Assembly: GCA_900770165.1 (NCBI GenBank)
Contig: CAAGJJ010000171.1
Span: 1-8,582, forward strand
Length of the DNA: 8,582 nucleotides
Origin: Clostridia bacterium
Lineage (GTDB): Bacteria; Bacillota; Clostridia; Oscillospirales; Acutalibacteraceae
Reading direction: 5' to 3'
The notes under the pieces: generated by a model
What the model saw: the letters and a program-made list of their open reading frames with translations, nothing else
Databases searched by the model: none
Told to the model about the DNA's origin: nothing
Shown here: piece by piece, positions 1 through 6,478 of the stretch
Layout of the letters: each line of letters begins with the position of its first letter
Position numbering within the stretch: the first letter of the stretch is position 1
Translations under genes and position numbers: made by a program

Positions 1-219
1 ATCCCATATCACCTCTGACTTACTCATCTCCATGATAACTCCCGGATGACGCTTATCTTCTTTTATCCGTTTTTCAAGTTCCCAGAATTTCTCTGATGCA
101 GGCTTTTTATCATCATTCAGAAAATTTGCATACTCTTTAACAAGACCTTCCATATAATTTTCCTGCCAGCCTGATAATCTTTCTCGAAATAATTTCCAAT
201 CCTTTTTGCTTATGTCCAT
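1..219 (-). CDS. Small conserved hypothetical protein, N-terminal 73 residues (C-terminus outside window)
   Basis: The frame opens with ATG at 219 and is still open at the window edge, so only the first 73 residues are visible. The start is well supported: GAGGAGG (229-235) lies 9 bases upstream. The protein begins MDISKKDWKLFRERLSGWQ and continues with charged, helix-forming sequence including KFWELEKRIKEDKRHPG. I recall this pattern from a family of roughly 100-residue Firmicutes proteins often found on mobile elements and sometimes labelled 'multidrug transporter' in databases. No membrane segment is visible here, so I do not accept that label. The role is unknown. Its 5' region holds the AGTCTCA repeat clusters, one copy of which abuts the ribosome site, so it is likely the gene controlled by them. 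Confidence 0.8.
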   Translation of the reverse strand, partial: MDISKKDWKLFRERLSGWQENYMEGLVKEYANFLNDDKKPASEKFWELEKRIKEDKRHPGVIMEMSKSEVIWD

Positions 220-228
220 GATTTTGAA

Positions 229-235
229 CCTCCTC
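229..235 (-). promoter_or_regulatory. Ribosome binding site GAGGAGG touching a repeat copy
   Basis: GAGGAGG read on the minus strand sits 9 bases before the ATG at 219. The outermost TGAGACT copy (236-242) touches it directly, so a hairpin formed by the repeats in the transcript would end right at the ribosome site. Confidence 0.75.
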
Positions 236-288
236 AGTCTCATGTTAGTCTCAACAAACAATTTCAAAAATGAGACTGACTTGAGACT
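236..288. repeat. Two-block dyad of AGTCTCA/TGAGACT (proximal cluster)
   Basis: AGTCTCA occurs at 236-242 and 247-253, and its complement TGAGACT at 271-277 and 282-288, with a further copy at 293-299. Within each cluster the copies start exactly 11 bases apart, about one helical turn. The two halves can pair as 7 bp, a 4x4 interior gap, 7 bp, with a 17-base loop (254-270). The third right-hand copy allows an alternative register. This could be a DNA operator, an iteron-like array, or a leader RNA hairpin before the gene starting at 219. What binds it is unknown. Confidence 0.7.
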
Positions 289-299
289 GACTTGAGACT
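271..299 (+). repeat. Tandem 11-base repeats TGAGACTGACT
   Basis: TGAGACT starts at 271, 282 and 293. The first two copies share the full 11-base unit TGAGACTGACT and the third diverges after TGAGACTG. Direct repeats at helical spacing are typical of iterons and of cooperative repressor sites, but the array is short and no initiator gene is visible in the window. Confidence 0.75.
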
Positions 300-356
300 G
301 TACTCATACAATTCAACCACCAATGCCGATTTTATCGCTTTTCTGCCATATTATGT

Positions 357-398
357 AGTCTCACCAAGTCTCAAATATCATGAGACTTCGTTGAGACT
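357..398. repeat. Two-block dyad of AGTCTCA/TGAGACT (distal cluster)
   Basis: AGTCTCA occurs at 357-363 and 367-373, and TGAGACT at 381-387 and 392-398. The halves pair as 7 bp, a small interior gap (3 against 4 bases) and 7 bp, around a 7-base loop (374-380). It repeats the design of the 236-288 dyad about 110 bases further upstream of the gene starting at 219, which suggests a second site for the same factor. I see no gene in this stretch. Confidence 0.7.
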
Positions 399-473
399 AA
401 CTCCAGAATACTCTTGGATTACACCGGATTCACACATTTCCAATATTATTTCTTCGACTTATTTGCTTCACTC

Positions 474-578
474 TTGAGCTAATTTGAGCTTTAGTTCAAG
501 AAGAAAAACCTCTGTTTATCAGCATTTTCTTCTTTCATCTTGGACTAAAATATAATTACTTGAACTAATTTAGCTCAA
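474..578. repeat. Cluster of TTGA(A/G)CTAA motifs in nested inverted repeats
   Basis: Related motifs occur in both orientations: TTGAGCTAA (474-482), TTAGTTCAAG (491-500), TTGGACTAA (540-548), TTGAACTAA (560-568) and TTAGCTCAA (570-578). TTAGTTCAAG at 491-500 is the exact complement of CTTGAACTAA at 559-568, and TTGAGCTAA at 474-482 of TTAGCTCAA at 570-578. Inside them AAGAAGAAAA (498-507) is the exact complement of TTTTCTTCTT (525-534). The region lies downstream of the AlbA-type gene ending at 625. No run of U follows on the coding strand, so it is not a standard terminator. A protein-binding site or structured RNA is possible. Confidence 0.55.
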
Positions 579-624
579 AAACTATTATTTCTCTTTTCAT
601 AGCTTGAATAATATAATGCACTTT

Positions 625-2031
625 CTATCCGTTAATCTCCCAGTGTCCACTGTAACCACTTCCGACATAAGATACATTAGACATTTTTTTGATTTTTCGT
701 TTTACTGTTGCAATTCCAATTTTCAATTCCTTTGCCATATCTGCCGTTGATACTTGCGGATTATCCTTTATCATTTTGATGATTTTTTCTTCAGTATCAT
801 CTTGGGTATCACCTTGAGTATCATCTTGGGTATCACCTTGAATTTTCTCTTCGTTTGCATGTATTGCATAATTAGAACCATAATTCAAATTATACAAAGT
901 CAATGTAAAATCATCATTATCTGCCTCAAAGACTGGCATCTTGGTTTCATCAAATTCTACTTGTCCCTCATAATCTGCCAATATCTTCTTAAAACCACTA
1001 CCTCTACGCTCCATATATTTAAGGCGACTAAAGATATCAGCTAATATTGGATTTCTTCTCTTTGATGGAATTTTAAGCAAGTCTTTTCCCTCAAGAGATA
1101 TTCCACTTACCATTCCACCCGGTGAATATATTTCGATTCTGTCATCAAACATATCTATATGGACTTCACTGCCTATCTCCATATAATTTCTATGAATCAA
1201 TGCATTTACTACACCTTCCAGTACTGCACGATCCGGATAATCAGGCATTTCAATTCTGCCGTCACCTACCTTACGCCATGCTTTCTTAGAATTATTTCTG
1301 ACAAAATCTGTTCCTGCCTGTAATAGTGTGACAAGACTTCCCGTATATTCCTTATCATCAAGTGCATCTACAATTCCAGATGCCTTCGTAAGTCCATTCC
1401 ATCTTGTACAAAATAATCTGGAATGACGAACCGGAGATTCATCTGCCAGAAGTGCTCCTGCATTCGTCAGATTGCCTTTTTCATCAACCAGACCAAATGA
1501 TTCATAATCTGTATCTTCAAATGTATTTCCTGTTCTTTGCTTATATACCGATTTTAATTTTGTGAAAGACATATTGCCAAAATCATATCTTGACTTCAGA
1601 CTATCATAACTTTCACCGCTACCACGAAGAACCAGTTCTCTTAGTTGTGAAGGAGTTGCTGGAACGCTTTCATTTCCTATACGCATAAATGCAATAAGTT
1701 GCCCATCACCCTCATAATAGTATGGAGTCTGCTGCCCTTTCATAACTTCTACAATAACGAATGTCTTGTCATTATCTTTTTCAAATGAAAGCTTAAACTC
1801 TGGTATCGGATTAAGGTGTGTTTTAATTATCTCACTAATTTTTTCTGCATCTCCTTCAGCATCCGAAAGACCAACCAACGCATCATCATTTGCCACACCA
1901 AATACCAGCTTACCACCATAGCAATTTGCAAATGCACTTATACTCTTGCACCAGCTTTTGGGTTTCTTTGTCTCAAGTGCAACCTTTTTATCGTAATCTG
2001 TGGTTTCGCCGATTAGCTGCTTTATATCCAT
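625..2031 (-). CDS. Schlafen AlbA_2 / GHKL ATP-binding protein with C-terminal helix-turn-helix
   Basis: Residue numbers count from an upstream ATG at 2043. I prefer the ATG at 2031 (MDIKQLIGETTDYDKK), the usual start of this family, because AGAAGG lies only one base before the 2043 codon. An AlbA_2 (Schlafen) domain spans about 10-140, with FANCYGGKLVFGV and RIGNESVPATPSQLREL. A GHKL-type ATPase region follows, with N-box E276, N280 and H284 in EGVVNALIHRNY, then SPGGMVSG and YMERRGSGFKKI. A low-complexity QGDT/QDDT linker (402-417) leads to a helix-turn-helix (about 419-455, STADMAKELKIGIATVKRKI). The family is common in bacteria as predicted regulators and occurs near defence genes. It is the last gene of a three-gene run, 30 bases after the FRG gene. 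It may regulate that run by binding DNA, which is inference. Confidence 0.85.
   Translation of the reverse strand: MDIKQLIGETTDYDKKVALETKKPKSWCKSISAFANCYGGKLVFGVANDDALVGLSDAEGDAEKISEIIKTHLNPIPEFKLSFEKDNDKTFVIVEVMKGQQTPYYYEGDGQLIAFMRIGNESVPATPSQLRELVLRGSGESYDSLKSRYDFGNMSFTKLKSVYKQRTGNTFEDTDYESFGLVDEKGNLTNAGALLADESPVRHSRLFCTRWNGLTKASGIVDALDDKEYTGSLVTLLQAGTDFVRNNSKKAWRKVGDGRIEMPDYPDRAVLEGVVNALIHRNYMEIGSEVHIDMFDDRIEIYSPGGMVSGISLEGKDLLKIPSKRRNPILADIFSRLKYMERRGSGFKKILADYEGQVEFDETKMPVFEADNDDFTLTLYNLNYGSNYAIHANEEKIQGDTQDDTQGDTQDDTEEKIIKMIKDNPQVSTADMAKELKIGIATVKRKIKKMSNVSYVGSGYSGHWEING
793..840. repeat. Perfect 24-base tandem repeat, two copies, inside the AlbA-type gene
   Basis: Bases 793-816 and 817-840 are identical. 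The unit is a multiple of three and encodes QGDTQDDT twice, in the linker between the ATPase domain and the C-terminal helix-turn-helix. Each unit is itself made of two similar 12-base halves. The copy number can change by slippage without breaking the frame, altering linker length. Confidence 0.9.
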
Positions 2032-2073
2032 AGTTCTCACCATCCTTCTACATTAAACAAGTGCCTATTTACA

Positions 2074-2934
2074 TCACATGGGTAACAAAGCTTCTTTTGT
2101 AATTCCCTTTTCTTCCAATTGTTTCATTATCACATTTTTTAATCTTGCAGGAATGACCACCTTTACCAAAAAATCACCTCCGTCCAATTCTTTAGGAGCT
2201 TCCGGCTCATGCGGGCACAATATATTATTCCCCGCATTAACACTTGTTCTCATTTTATCAATCGGAGTTTCAAATTTCACACCACAAACATATAAACACC
2301 CTTTTTGTCTTTGTATTCTCATATTTTCCAAATACGGATTACGTGGTTGCATAATCATAAAGCCGTGGTCCAAATAAGAAACTAAATCAGTATAGAAATC
2401 CTTTTTATAAGTATAATTGTCTTTCAATTCCGGATATTTCTGCAAAAGTATCTCTGCATATTCACTTACACTTATACGTTGCTTTTTAACATTAACAAGT
2501 TCACACTGTATCTTTATTCTTGTCCATTTAGGATCATACGACGAATATGACCATATAAATATAGCCGCATCTTTTTCAATATTTTCACAACAAGCAAAAA
2601 ATAATGCTACATTTATATCCATTGTAAAGTCAATTAATCTTGTAGCATGTATATAATGCTGATTATATGCCATTACTTCAAATAGTAAATCTCCATATTC
2701 CGATATACTCTCATCCACAGATGTATCTCTGCATATACTTGGAGTGATTTTCCAAGAAGAATCACTTTGTCCTCTATAAAATGCCTGTAAGTAAGTTCGT
2801 TCATCACCTGGGTCACCTCTACCTGATCTTGGTAAATCATAGAACGAATTATAATCATTTGCAATTTGATATATCTGCGAAATATCTTCTACCATAATTT
2901 CCTGATAATCATATTTTTCTTCAAAATCTGACAT
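2074..2934 (-). CDS. FRG domain-containing protein
   Basis: The 286-residue product shows the signature blocks of the FRG domain: FYRGQSD (52-58) followed by WKITPSI (61-67), then QHYIHATRLIDFT (92-104) with ALFFACC (110-116), and RIQRQKGCLYV (206-216). The F-R-G triplet that gives the family its name is intact. No signal peptide or membrane segment is seen, so it is probably cytosolic. The family's biochemical activity is not known to me. FRG proteins are often seen near mobile elements and defence genes. The ATG at 2934 is preceded by AGAGGTGG at good spacing. It lies 23 bases after the DUF2971 gene and 30 bases before the first ATG of the AlbA-type gene, so the three are probably co-transcribed. 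Confidence 0.88.
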   Translation of the reverse strand: MSDFEEKYDYQEIMVEDISQIYQIANDYNSFYDLPRSGRGDPGDERTYLQAFYRGQSDSSWKITPSICRDTSVDESISEYGDLLFEVMAYNQHYIHATRLIDFTMDINVALFFACCENIEKDAAIFIWSYSSYDPKWTRIKIQCELVNVKKQRISVSEYAEILLQKYPELKDNYTYKKDFYTDLVSYLDHGFMIMQPRNPYLENMRIQRQKGCLYVCGVKFETPIDKMRTSVNAGNNILCPHEPEAPKELDGGDFLVKVVIPARLKNVIMKQLEEKGITKEALLPM

Positions 2935-2957
2935 ATAGCCACCTCTGCTAAAACTTG

Positions 2958-3791
2958 CTAAATCAATCGTAACGCTCTATCCATCATTTTATATTCTTTT
3001 CTACTTATTATTGGCATATATACATCAATATAGTTATTCTCCGCCCATTTAAGTATCTCATCTAGATCAGCATACATCTCATTCTCTTTTTTATTATGTA
3101 ACATACGATTATTGTTATTCTCAGCGACTGTTTCCTGCTGTCTACATCCAATATATATTTCTTGTGGCAAAACAAAATCTTTTATTATCCCTGATTTTCC
3201 CATATTAATATCATCTTTAATTACTATCCGCCATTCCTTTTCATGAATCCACTCATCTGACTTGGTTAATGTATTAGCCAATATGTTTCTTTCAGAACTA
3301 TCTTCTCTGTAAAATATTAATTTATCGCTATAGATTACCGGCATACATTTGTATTTCTTAACAAGCTCATAAAGGTTATATCCTAAACATATTCCCTTGT
3401 GATCTGCCGCATAATATCCCCACATAGGAAATGAATTATTAACTTCAGAAAAACAAGCAACAAATAATGAACTTCTCAATGCTTCTGTTTTCCTATTTTC
3501 AGTTTCCTGTCTCATATATGTTTCCATAGCTTCTTTTCTCTGGCTCTTCGGATAACTGGCTTTCAATCCGCAATCAACTGTAACTAAACAATCATATGGA
3601 TCGTTGAAATTAAATGCACTACTTAACCATAATTGATGATTTTCAAAATTTCGCAAATCCCTATTCAAACCTCTGCTATACCGATAAATCATTTGAGTCT
3701 TATCAATATTATCTAATATCACATTTCTTGCTTCTTGCATATTATTTAATGAAATCTGCTCTTTATAATCTGAAAACCATTCTTTGTTCAT
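2958..3791 (-). CDS. DUF2971 domain-containing protein
   Basis: The 277-residue product carries the marks of DUF2971: YRYS (36-39), LWLSSAFNFNDPYDC (54-68), FVACFSE (110-116), PMWGYYAADHKGICLGY (122-138) and WIHEKEWRI (181-189). The conserved W, Y, H and G residues of the central block are present. The molecular activity is unknown to me. The family is scattered among bacteria and often occurs in accessory regions. It is predicted to be cytosolic. The ATG at 3791 has AAAGGAAA a short distance upstream. It is the first gene of the DUF2971-FRG-AlbA run and follows a candidate promoter with an inverted repeat at 3816-3864. The pairing with FRG suggests one functional unit, which is inference from the spacing. 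Confidence 0.87.
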   Translation of the reverse strand: MNKEWFSDYKEQISLNNMQEARNVILDNIDKTQMIYRYSRGLNRDLRNFENHQLWLSSAFNFNDPYDCLVTVDCGLKASYPKSQRKEAMETYMRQETENRKTEALRSSLFVACFSEVNNSFPMWGYYAADHKGICLGYNLYELVKKYKCMPVIYSDKLIFYREDSSERNILANTLTKSDEWIHEKEWRIVIKDDINMGKSGIIKDFVLPQEIYIGCRQQETVAENNNNRMLHNKKENEMYADLDEILKWAENNYIDVYMPIISRKEYKMMDRALRLI

Positions 3792-3815
3792 ACACTTAGT
3801 TTCCTTTCACAATCT

Positions 3816-3864
3816 GTCTCATCCAACCATCATAAAATCTTTTGCAATTCAGGTTGAATGAGAC
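3816..3864. promoter_or_regulatory. Inverted repeat (operator candidate) around the DUF2971 promoter region
   Basis: GTCTCATCCAACC (3816-3828) and GGTTGAATGAGAC (3852-3864) are inverted repeats matching at 12 of 13 positions, with 23 bases between. They flank and partly overlap a candidate promoter for the DUF2971 gene. The outer core GTCTCA is the same six bases as in the repeat clusters at 236-398, hinting at a shared binding protein. An RNA hairpin is an alternative, but no U-run follows, so a terminator for the preceding gene is unlikely. Confidence 0.55.
3829..3858 (-). promoter_or_regulatory. Candidate sigma-A promoter for DUF2971-FRG-AlbA run
   Basis: Read on the minus strand, TTCAAC (3853-3858) and TATGAT (3829-3834) are 18 bases apart. 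The -10 is good and the -35 is weak. Transcription would start near 3821, giving a leader of about 30 bases with AAAGGAAA before the ATG at 3791. The placement inside the inverted repeat supports a repressed promoter. Confidence 0.4.
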
Positions 3865-4007
3865 CCGTTTAAGCTAAAACTTTGCTTTTCCTTCCATAAT
3901 ATCTGTCCCTTTAAACACAAAATTTTAAAAGTATCTATTTCACTATTCTTTATCATTTTGCTTCAATACTCCAATTAGTATATTAGAATCATCATTAATC
4001 ATGGTCT

Positions 4008-5069
4008 TTATACTATATATTTTGTATAATTTCCATCATAACTATTACAATACCATTCCCACTTTGTTACTCTCTTAGTCATATTTAACGAATTAATTGG
4101 GTCACTTATAAAGCAAATCTCAATATAGTTATCACTTTGATTTACAATTGCAAGATAATATTTTTCCTTATATTGTACCGCTGCTGAGAACTCATTATTT
4201 GTCATTGAAAATGGAGCCCCTATATTATCAACGCTTTTCACTTCAAAATACTTATGTGTTCCATCTTTAGTTATTACCTCTATATCATATCCAACATTTT
4301 GTGCAGCTACATCTAAAACATTTGCAATTTCATCAAAACCTCTTAATATCTCAATGGTATTTTCCTCAACGGATCTCCATTTCTTTACATTAGATGCTTT
4401 ACTAATTCTTTTCACACCTAAATCAAGATTATTTTTTTTATATGAATCTTCGCATTCGTCATCAAATTTAAATGCATAATTTATTCCCATTTTTTTATAA
4501 AACTGTTCAACAAAAGATTTTGAATCCACTTTTTCTATTACAGCCAAATTAAAACTTTCTTCTACCAATTCTTTACAATCATAATCATTTAAAATCTTAA
4601 CACCTGATTCAAATGAAATTATATTAGCATTATTAAAATTATATAATGTACTTTTTTCTAAACCTAATCTTGATCTGTTAATAATTTCAGATAATACACC
4701 AATTCTTGTTTCTTTAGATAGCACATTTTTTGCCATAGTATTTAATATTATATCTATGTTTAATATATGCACTCCTATCAATTTAGCAAATTTCATAATA
4801 CCTTTAATATCTAATTCAAGTTCATTTCCGATTCCAACAATATCGTTTATTTCGCATATTATCTTAAAATCATCATTTGTCATCCACTGTGGTTGAAGAA
4901 AAACGCCACCTAGATTTATGTTGTTTAACAATACTATATTTTGTGATTTTTTTATTATTTTTTCAACCAAAATATCACTTATTGTATTGCCTTTTATAGT
5001 TCTTAATGGATCTAATGATGCCTGTCCTAAAATATTTATAACACCATATATATCCGTTTTTTTTGCCAA
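4008..5069 (-). CDS. C-terminal half of split ATPase gene, with DUF3883 (nuclease-like) domain
   Basis: This frame continues the GHKL ATPase gene after a -1 shift. Its only possible own start is a TTG at 5069 with no ribosome site, closely preceded by in-frame stop codons, and it overlaps the ATPase frame by 34 bases. I therefore read it as the 3' part of one gene, not a separate one. Residues 1-230 (from the TTG) are helical and unrecognised. The end is a DUF3883 domain: GYDIEV (260-265) with D262, then YFEVKS with E276 and K278, matching a PD-(D/E)xK nuclease core, followed by NNEFSAAVQYKEKYYLAIV. DUF3883 is often found in ATPase or helicase proteins linked to restriction-like systems. Nuclease activity is inferred from the motif. 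Confidence 0.75.
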   Translation of the reverse strand: MAKKTDIYGVINILGQASLDPLRTIKGNTISDILVEKIIKKSQNIVLLNNINLGGVFLQPQWMTNDDFKIICEINDIVGIGNELELDIKGIMKFAKLIGVHILNIDIILNTMAKNVLSKETRIGVLSEIINRSRLGLEKSTLYNFNNANIISFESGVKILNDYDCKELVEESFNLAVIEKVDSKSFVEQFYKKMGINYAFKFDDECEDSYKKNNLDLGVKRISKASNVKKWRSVEENTIEILRGFDEIANVLDVAAQNVGYDIEVITKDGTHKYFEVKSVDNIGAPFSMTNNEFSAAVQYKEKYYLAIVNQSDNYIEICFISDPINSLNMTKRVTKWEWYCNSYDGNYTKYIV

Positions 5070-6034
5070 ATAGGCTCAATTATTTTACCAAATAATTCTA
5101 CAACATTATTAATAGTATCTGTTGTCTCTGTATCTAATACTATTTTTGTTCTAGATGGATCAGTTGAAAAGTCTCCATTTATTTTTAATGGAATATTTAC
5201 TCTATTATTTGTTGGCATAAACGAATGAAAAACTGCTTCATTCTCTCTTGCCATAACAGTCTCATTATCATAATACTTAAAAGCTATATCTGTAACATTA
5301 TTTTTAGAATCATTATATACAAGCCAATTTTGATTATCTTCTGTTCCAATCAATTGAACCATTTTTATATTATCTTCAATTTGATTATTTCTTGTTAAAA
5401 AAACATTTTCTCTAGATTTACTATCAAAAATGATTTCTTTAATATTTCTTAAAAAGAGCATACAACTTGAATCAAACATTTCAATTTCATCTAGCAAGCA
5501 ATTATTATTCACTTCAAAAATAAAAATAGTTGTATATTCATTTCTTAAATATTCATAAATATATTTAATATATTCATTTCCTTCAAAATTATGTGGAATT
5601 CTAATCAGCGGCACATTTTCTGCCTCTGGTATCTCCTTTTGCGTTAACATCTTTGAAAATGTGGCTTTTATATCTCCACTATATAAATGCACAATATTTG
5701 AATAATTTACAACTGATTTAAATCCTATACCTCTATATCCAATTGTATTATTCTTTCTATGCTTAGTTGACGCTCCACTTCTACATAAGGCTTCCAAATC
5801 TCTTTCATCAAAAGTTCTTCCATTATTTGCAACTAAATATACTTGTTTCCGAATTTCCTTTATTATTAATTTACTAGCGCATGCATCATCAGCATTTTGT
5901 AAAAGTTCAATTAAAGATCTCCCAGTGTAACTTTCTGAAATATATCTTTCCATACTTGCTAAATCACTCATCAAGATTGGAGATTTCTTCGCCTCTTCTA
6001 AAAAAATGTCATGTATCTTTTCAACAATTTCCAT
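5036..6034 (-). CDS. GHKL (sacsin/Hsp90-like) ATPase, N-terminal half of split DUF3883 gene
   Basis: The 332-residue frame has a clear GHKL ATPase fold at its start: the N-box SLIELLQNADDA with E43 and N47, a nucleotide-binding NNG (70-72), which replaces the usual DxG, followed by RTF, and GYRGIGFKSV (99-108) with the G-x-x-G-x-G-F-K loop. A SFMPTNNRVNIPLKINGDF block near 270-290 and a conserved-looking DPSRTKI follow. Such ATPases normally continue into a long C-terminal region. Here the frame ends six codons after a run of eight A residues with the unrelated tail RIYMVL. Inserting one A would give IWQKKTDIYGV and continue into DUF3883. The ATG at 6034 lies five bases after the stop of the 119-residue gene, with AGAGGAT upstream, so translation is probably coupled. 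Confidence 0.82.
   Translation of the reverse strand: MEIVEKIHDIFLEEAKKSPILMSDLASMERYISESYTGRSLIELLQNADDACASKLIIKEIRKQVYLVANNGRTFDERDLEALCRSGASTKHRKNNTIGYRGIGFKSVVNYSNIVHLYSGDIKATFSKMLTQKEIPEAENVPLIRIPHNFEGNEYIKYIYEYLRNEYTTIFIFEVNNNCLLDEIEMFDSSCMLFLRNIKEIIFDSKSRENVFLTRNNQIEDNIKMVQLIGTEDNQNWLVYNDSKNNVTDIAFKYYDNETVMARENEAVFHSFMPTNNRVNIPLKINGDFSTDPSRTKIVLDTETTDTINNVVELFGKIIEPIWQKKRIYMVL
5057..5064 (-). other. A8 run: frameshift point or slippery site
   Basis: On the coding strand the zero frame reads CAA AAA AAA CGG, containing the heptamer A AAA AAA in the phase needed for -1 slippage of two lysine tRNAs. A -1 shift gives Q-K-K-T-D-I-Y-G-V and joins the DUF3883 frame. The zero-frame stop is at 5036-5038. 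I see no strong stem-loop directly downstream. RNA polymerase slippage, a one-base deletion, phase variation or a base-calling error are all possible. Confidence 0.7.
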
Positions 6035-6039
6035 ATTAG

Positions 6040-6399
6040 TTATCCTCTTGTTGCAAATATTCTACACTTAACCATATTAAAAGCTAAATTATCTTCATTT
6101 AAATACATATGTATAGTATCATATCCCGAAAATTCATCTGCATCTATAGTATTATCGTTTGAAAAAATAATTGTACTATCTTCATCATAAAAATTTGCTT
6201 TAATGACAATATCCTCTGTTAACTTTTCTCCTGGTGTCAGTGCTAATTCTATTAATAGTTCCATCCAACCATTATTCTCTTGTATCCCACAAAATCCATA
6301 CCCTATAACTTGCAAATTAAATTTATCAAATGTCATTTCCAATATTTCAATACTTTTATTAAGTTGTTTCTGAATCATTTCTTTATCAATACTTGCCAT
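6040..6399 (-). CDS. Unrecognised 119-residue protein coupled to the ATPase gene
   Basis: I do not recognise a named family. The N-terminal 25 residues look helical (SIDKEMIQKQLNKSIEILEM), and the rest alternates short beta-like segments: LQVIGYGFCGI, MELLIELAL, IVIKANFYDEDSTIIF, GYDTIHMYL, MVKCRIFATRG. That pattern suggests a small beta-sandwich. No signal peptide or membrane helix is visible. The ATG at 6399 is preceded by AAAGGAGA at good spacing, so the start is well supported. It is the first gene of the ATPase-DUF3883 unit, with only five bases to the next ATG, which implies a partner or regulator of the ATPase. That role is inference. Confidence 0.78.
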   Translation of the reverse strand: MASIDKEMIQKQLNKSIEILEMTFDKFNLQVIGYGFCGIQENNGWMELLIELALTPGEKLTEDIVIKANFYDEDSTIIFSNDNTIDADEFSGYDTIHMYLNEDNLAFNMVKCRIFATRG

Positions 6400-6478
6400 A
6401 TATTCTTGTCTCCTTTTAGGTTATTAATAATAAATAATTATTTATATAAAATAATATTATCATATAATCTCCAGTAAT
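6400..6478 (-). promoter_or_regulatory. Very AT-rich leader and probable promoter region of the ATPase block
   Basis: Bases 6420-6468 are almost entirely A and T and include the palindrome ATAATATTAT (6451-6460). Several -10-like hexamers, such as TATGAT (6459-6464, minus strand), are present, but none has a good -35 at proper spacing. A promoter for the 119-residue gene is likely here because the composition changes and a new unit starts. The exact site cannot be set. Confidence 0.3.

Larger units (their letters stand above)
220..624. other. 405-base gene-free region with phased and inverted repeats
   Basis: This is the longest gene-free stretch in the window. It separates the AlbA-type ATP-binding gene (stop at 625) from the small gene starting at 219. 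It is filled by two repeat systems, nine AGTCTCA/TGAGACT copies at 236-398 and the TTGA(A/G)CTAA cluster at 474-578. A 61-codon plus-strand frame at 292-477 runs through the repeats, has no ribosome site and looks spurious. I could not find a convincing sigma-A promoter for the downstream gene, although one must lie here if it is transcribed separately. Confidence 0.6.

Noticed and set aside
1..219. Multidrug transporter
   Set aside because: The visible protein is charged and helical with no membrane segment; the label sometimes attached to this family is not supported by sequence.
236..398. CRISPR array
   Set aside because: Repeats are only 7-11 bases, change orientation and have no uniform spacers of 30 bases or more; no cas genes are present.
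292..477. Plus-strand 61-residue coding frame
   Set aside because: It runs through the repeat clusters, starts at a TTG without a ribosome site and shows no recognisable protein pattern.
491..548. Intrinsic terminator after the AlbA-type gene
   Set aside because: The stem is AT-rich with a bulge, and no U-run follows on the coding strand.
2673..2864. Minus-strand 63-residue frame inside the FRG gene
   Set aside because: It is another frame of a well-supported FRG coding sequence and has no ribosome site or domain.
4008..5069. Independent gene starting at the TTG at 5069
   Set aside because: No ribosome site, a start inside the ATPase gene, and the protein reads as a direct continuation of it after a -1 shift.
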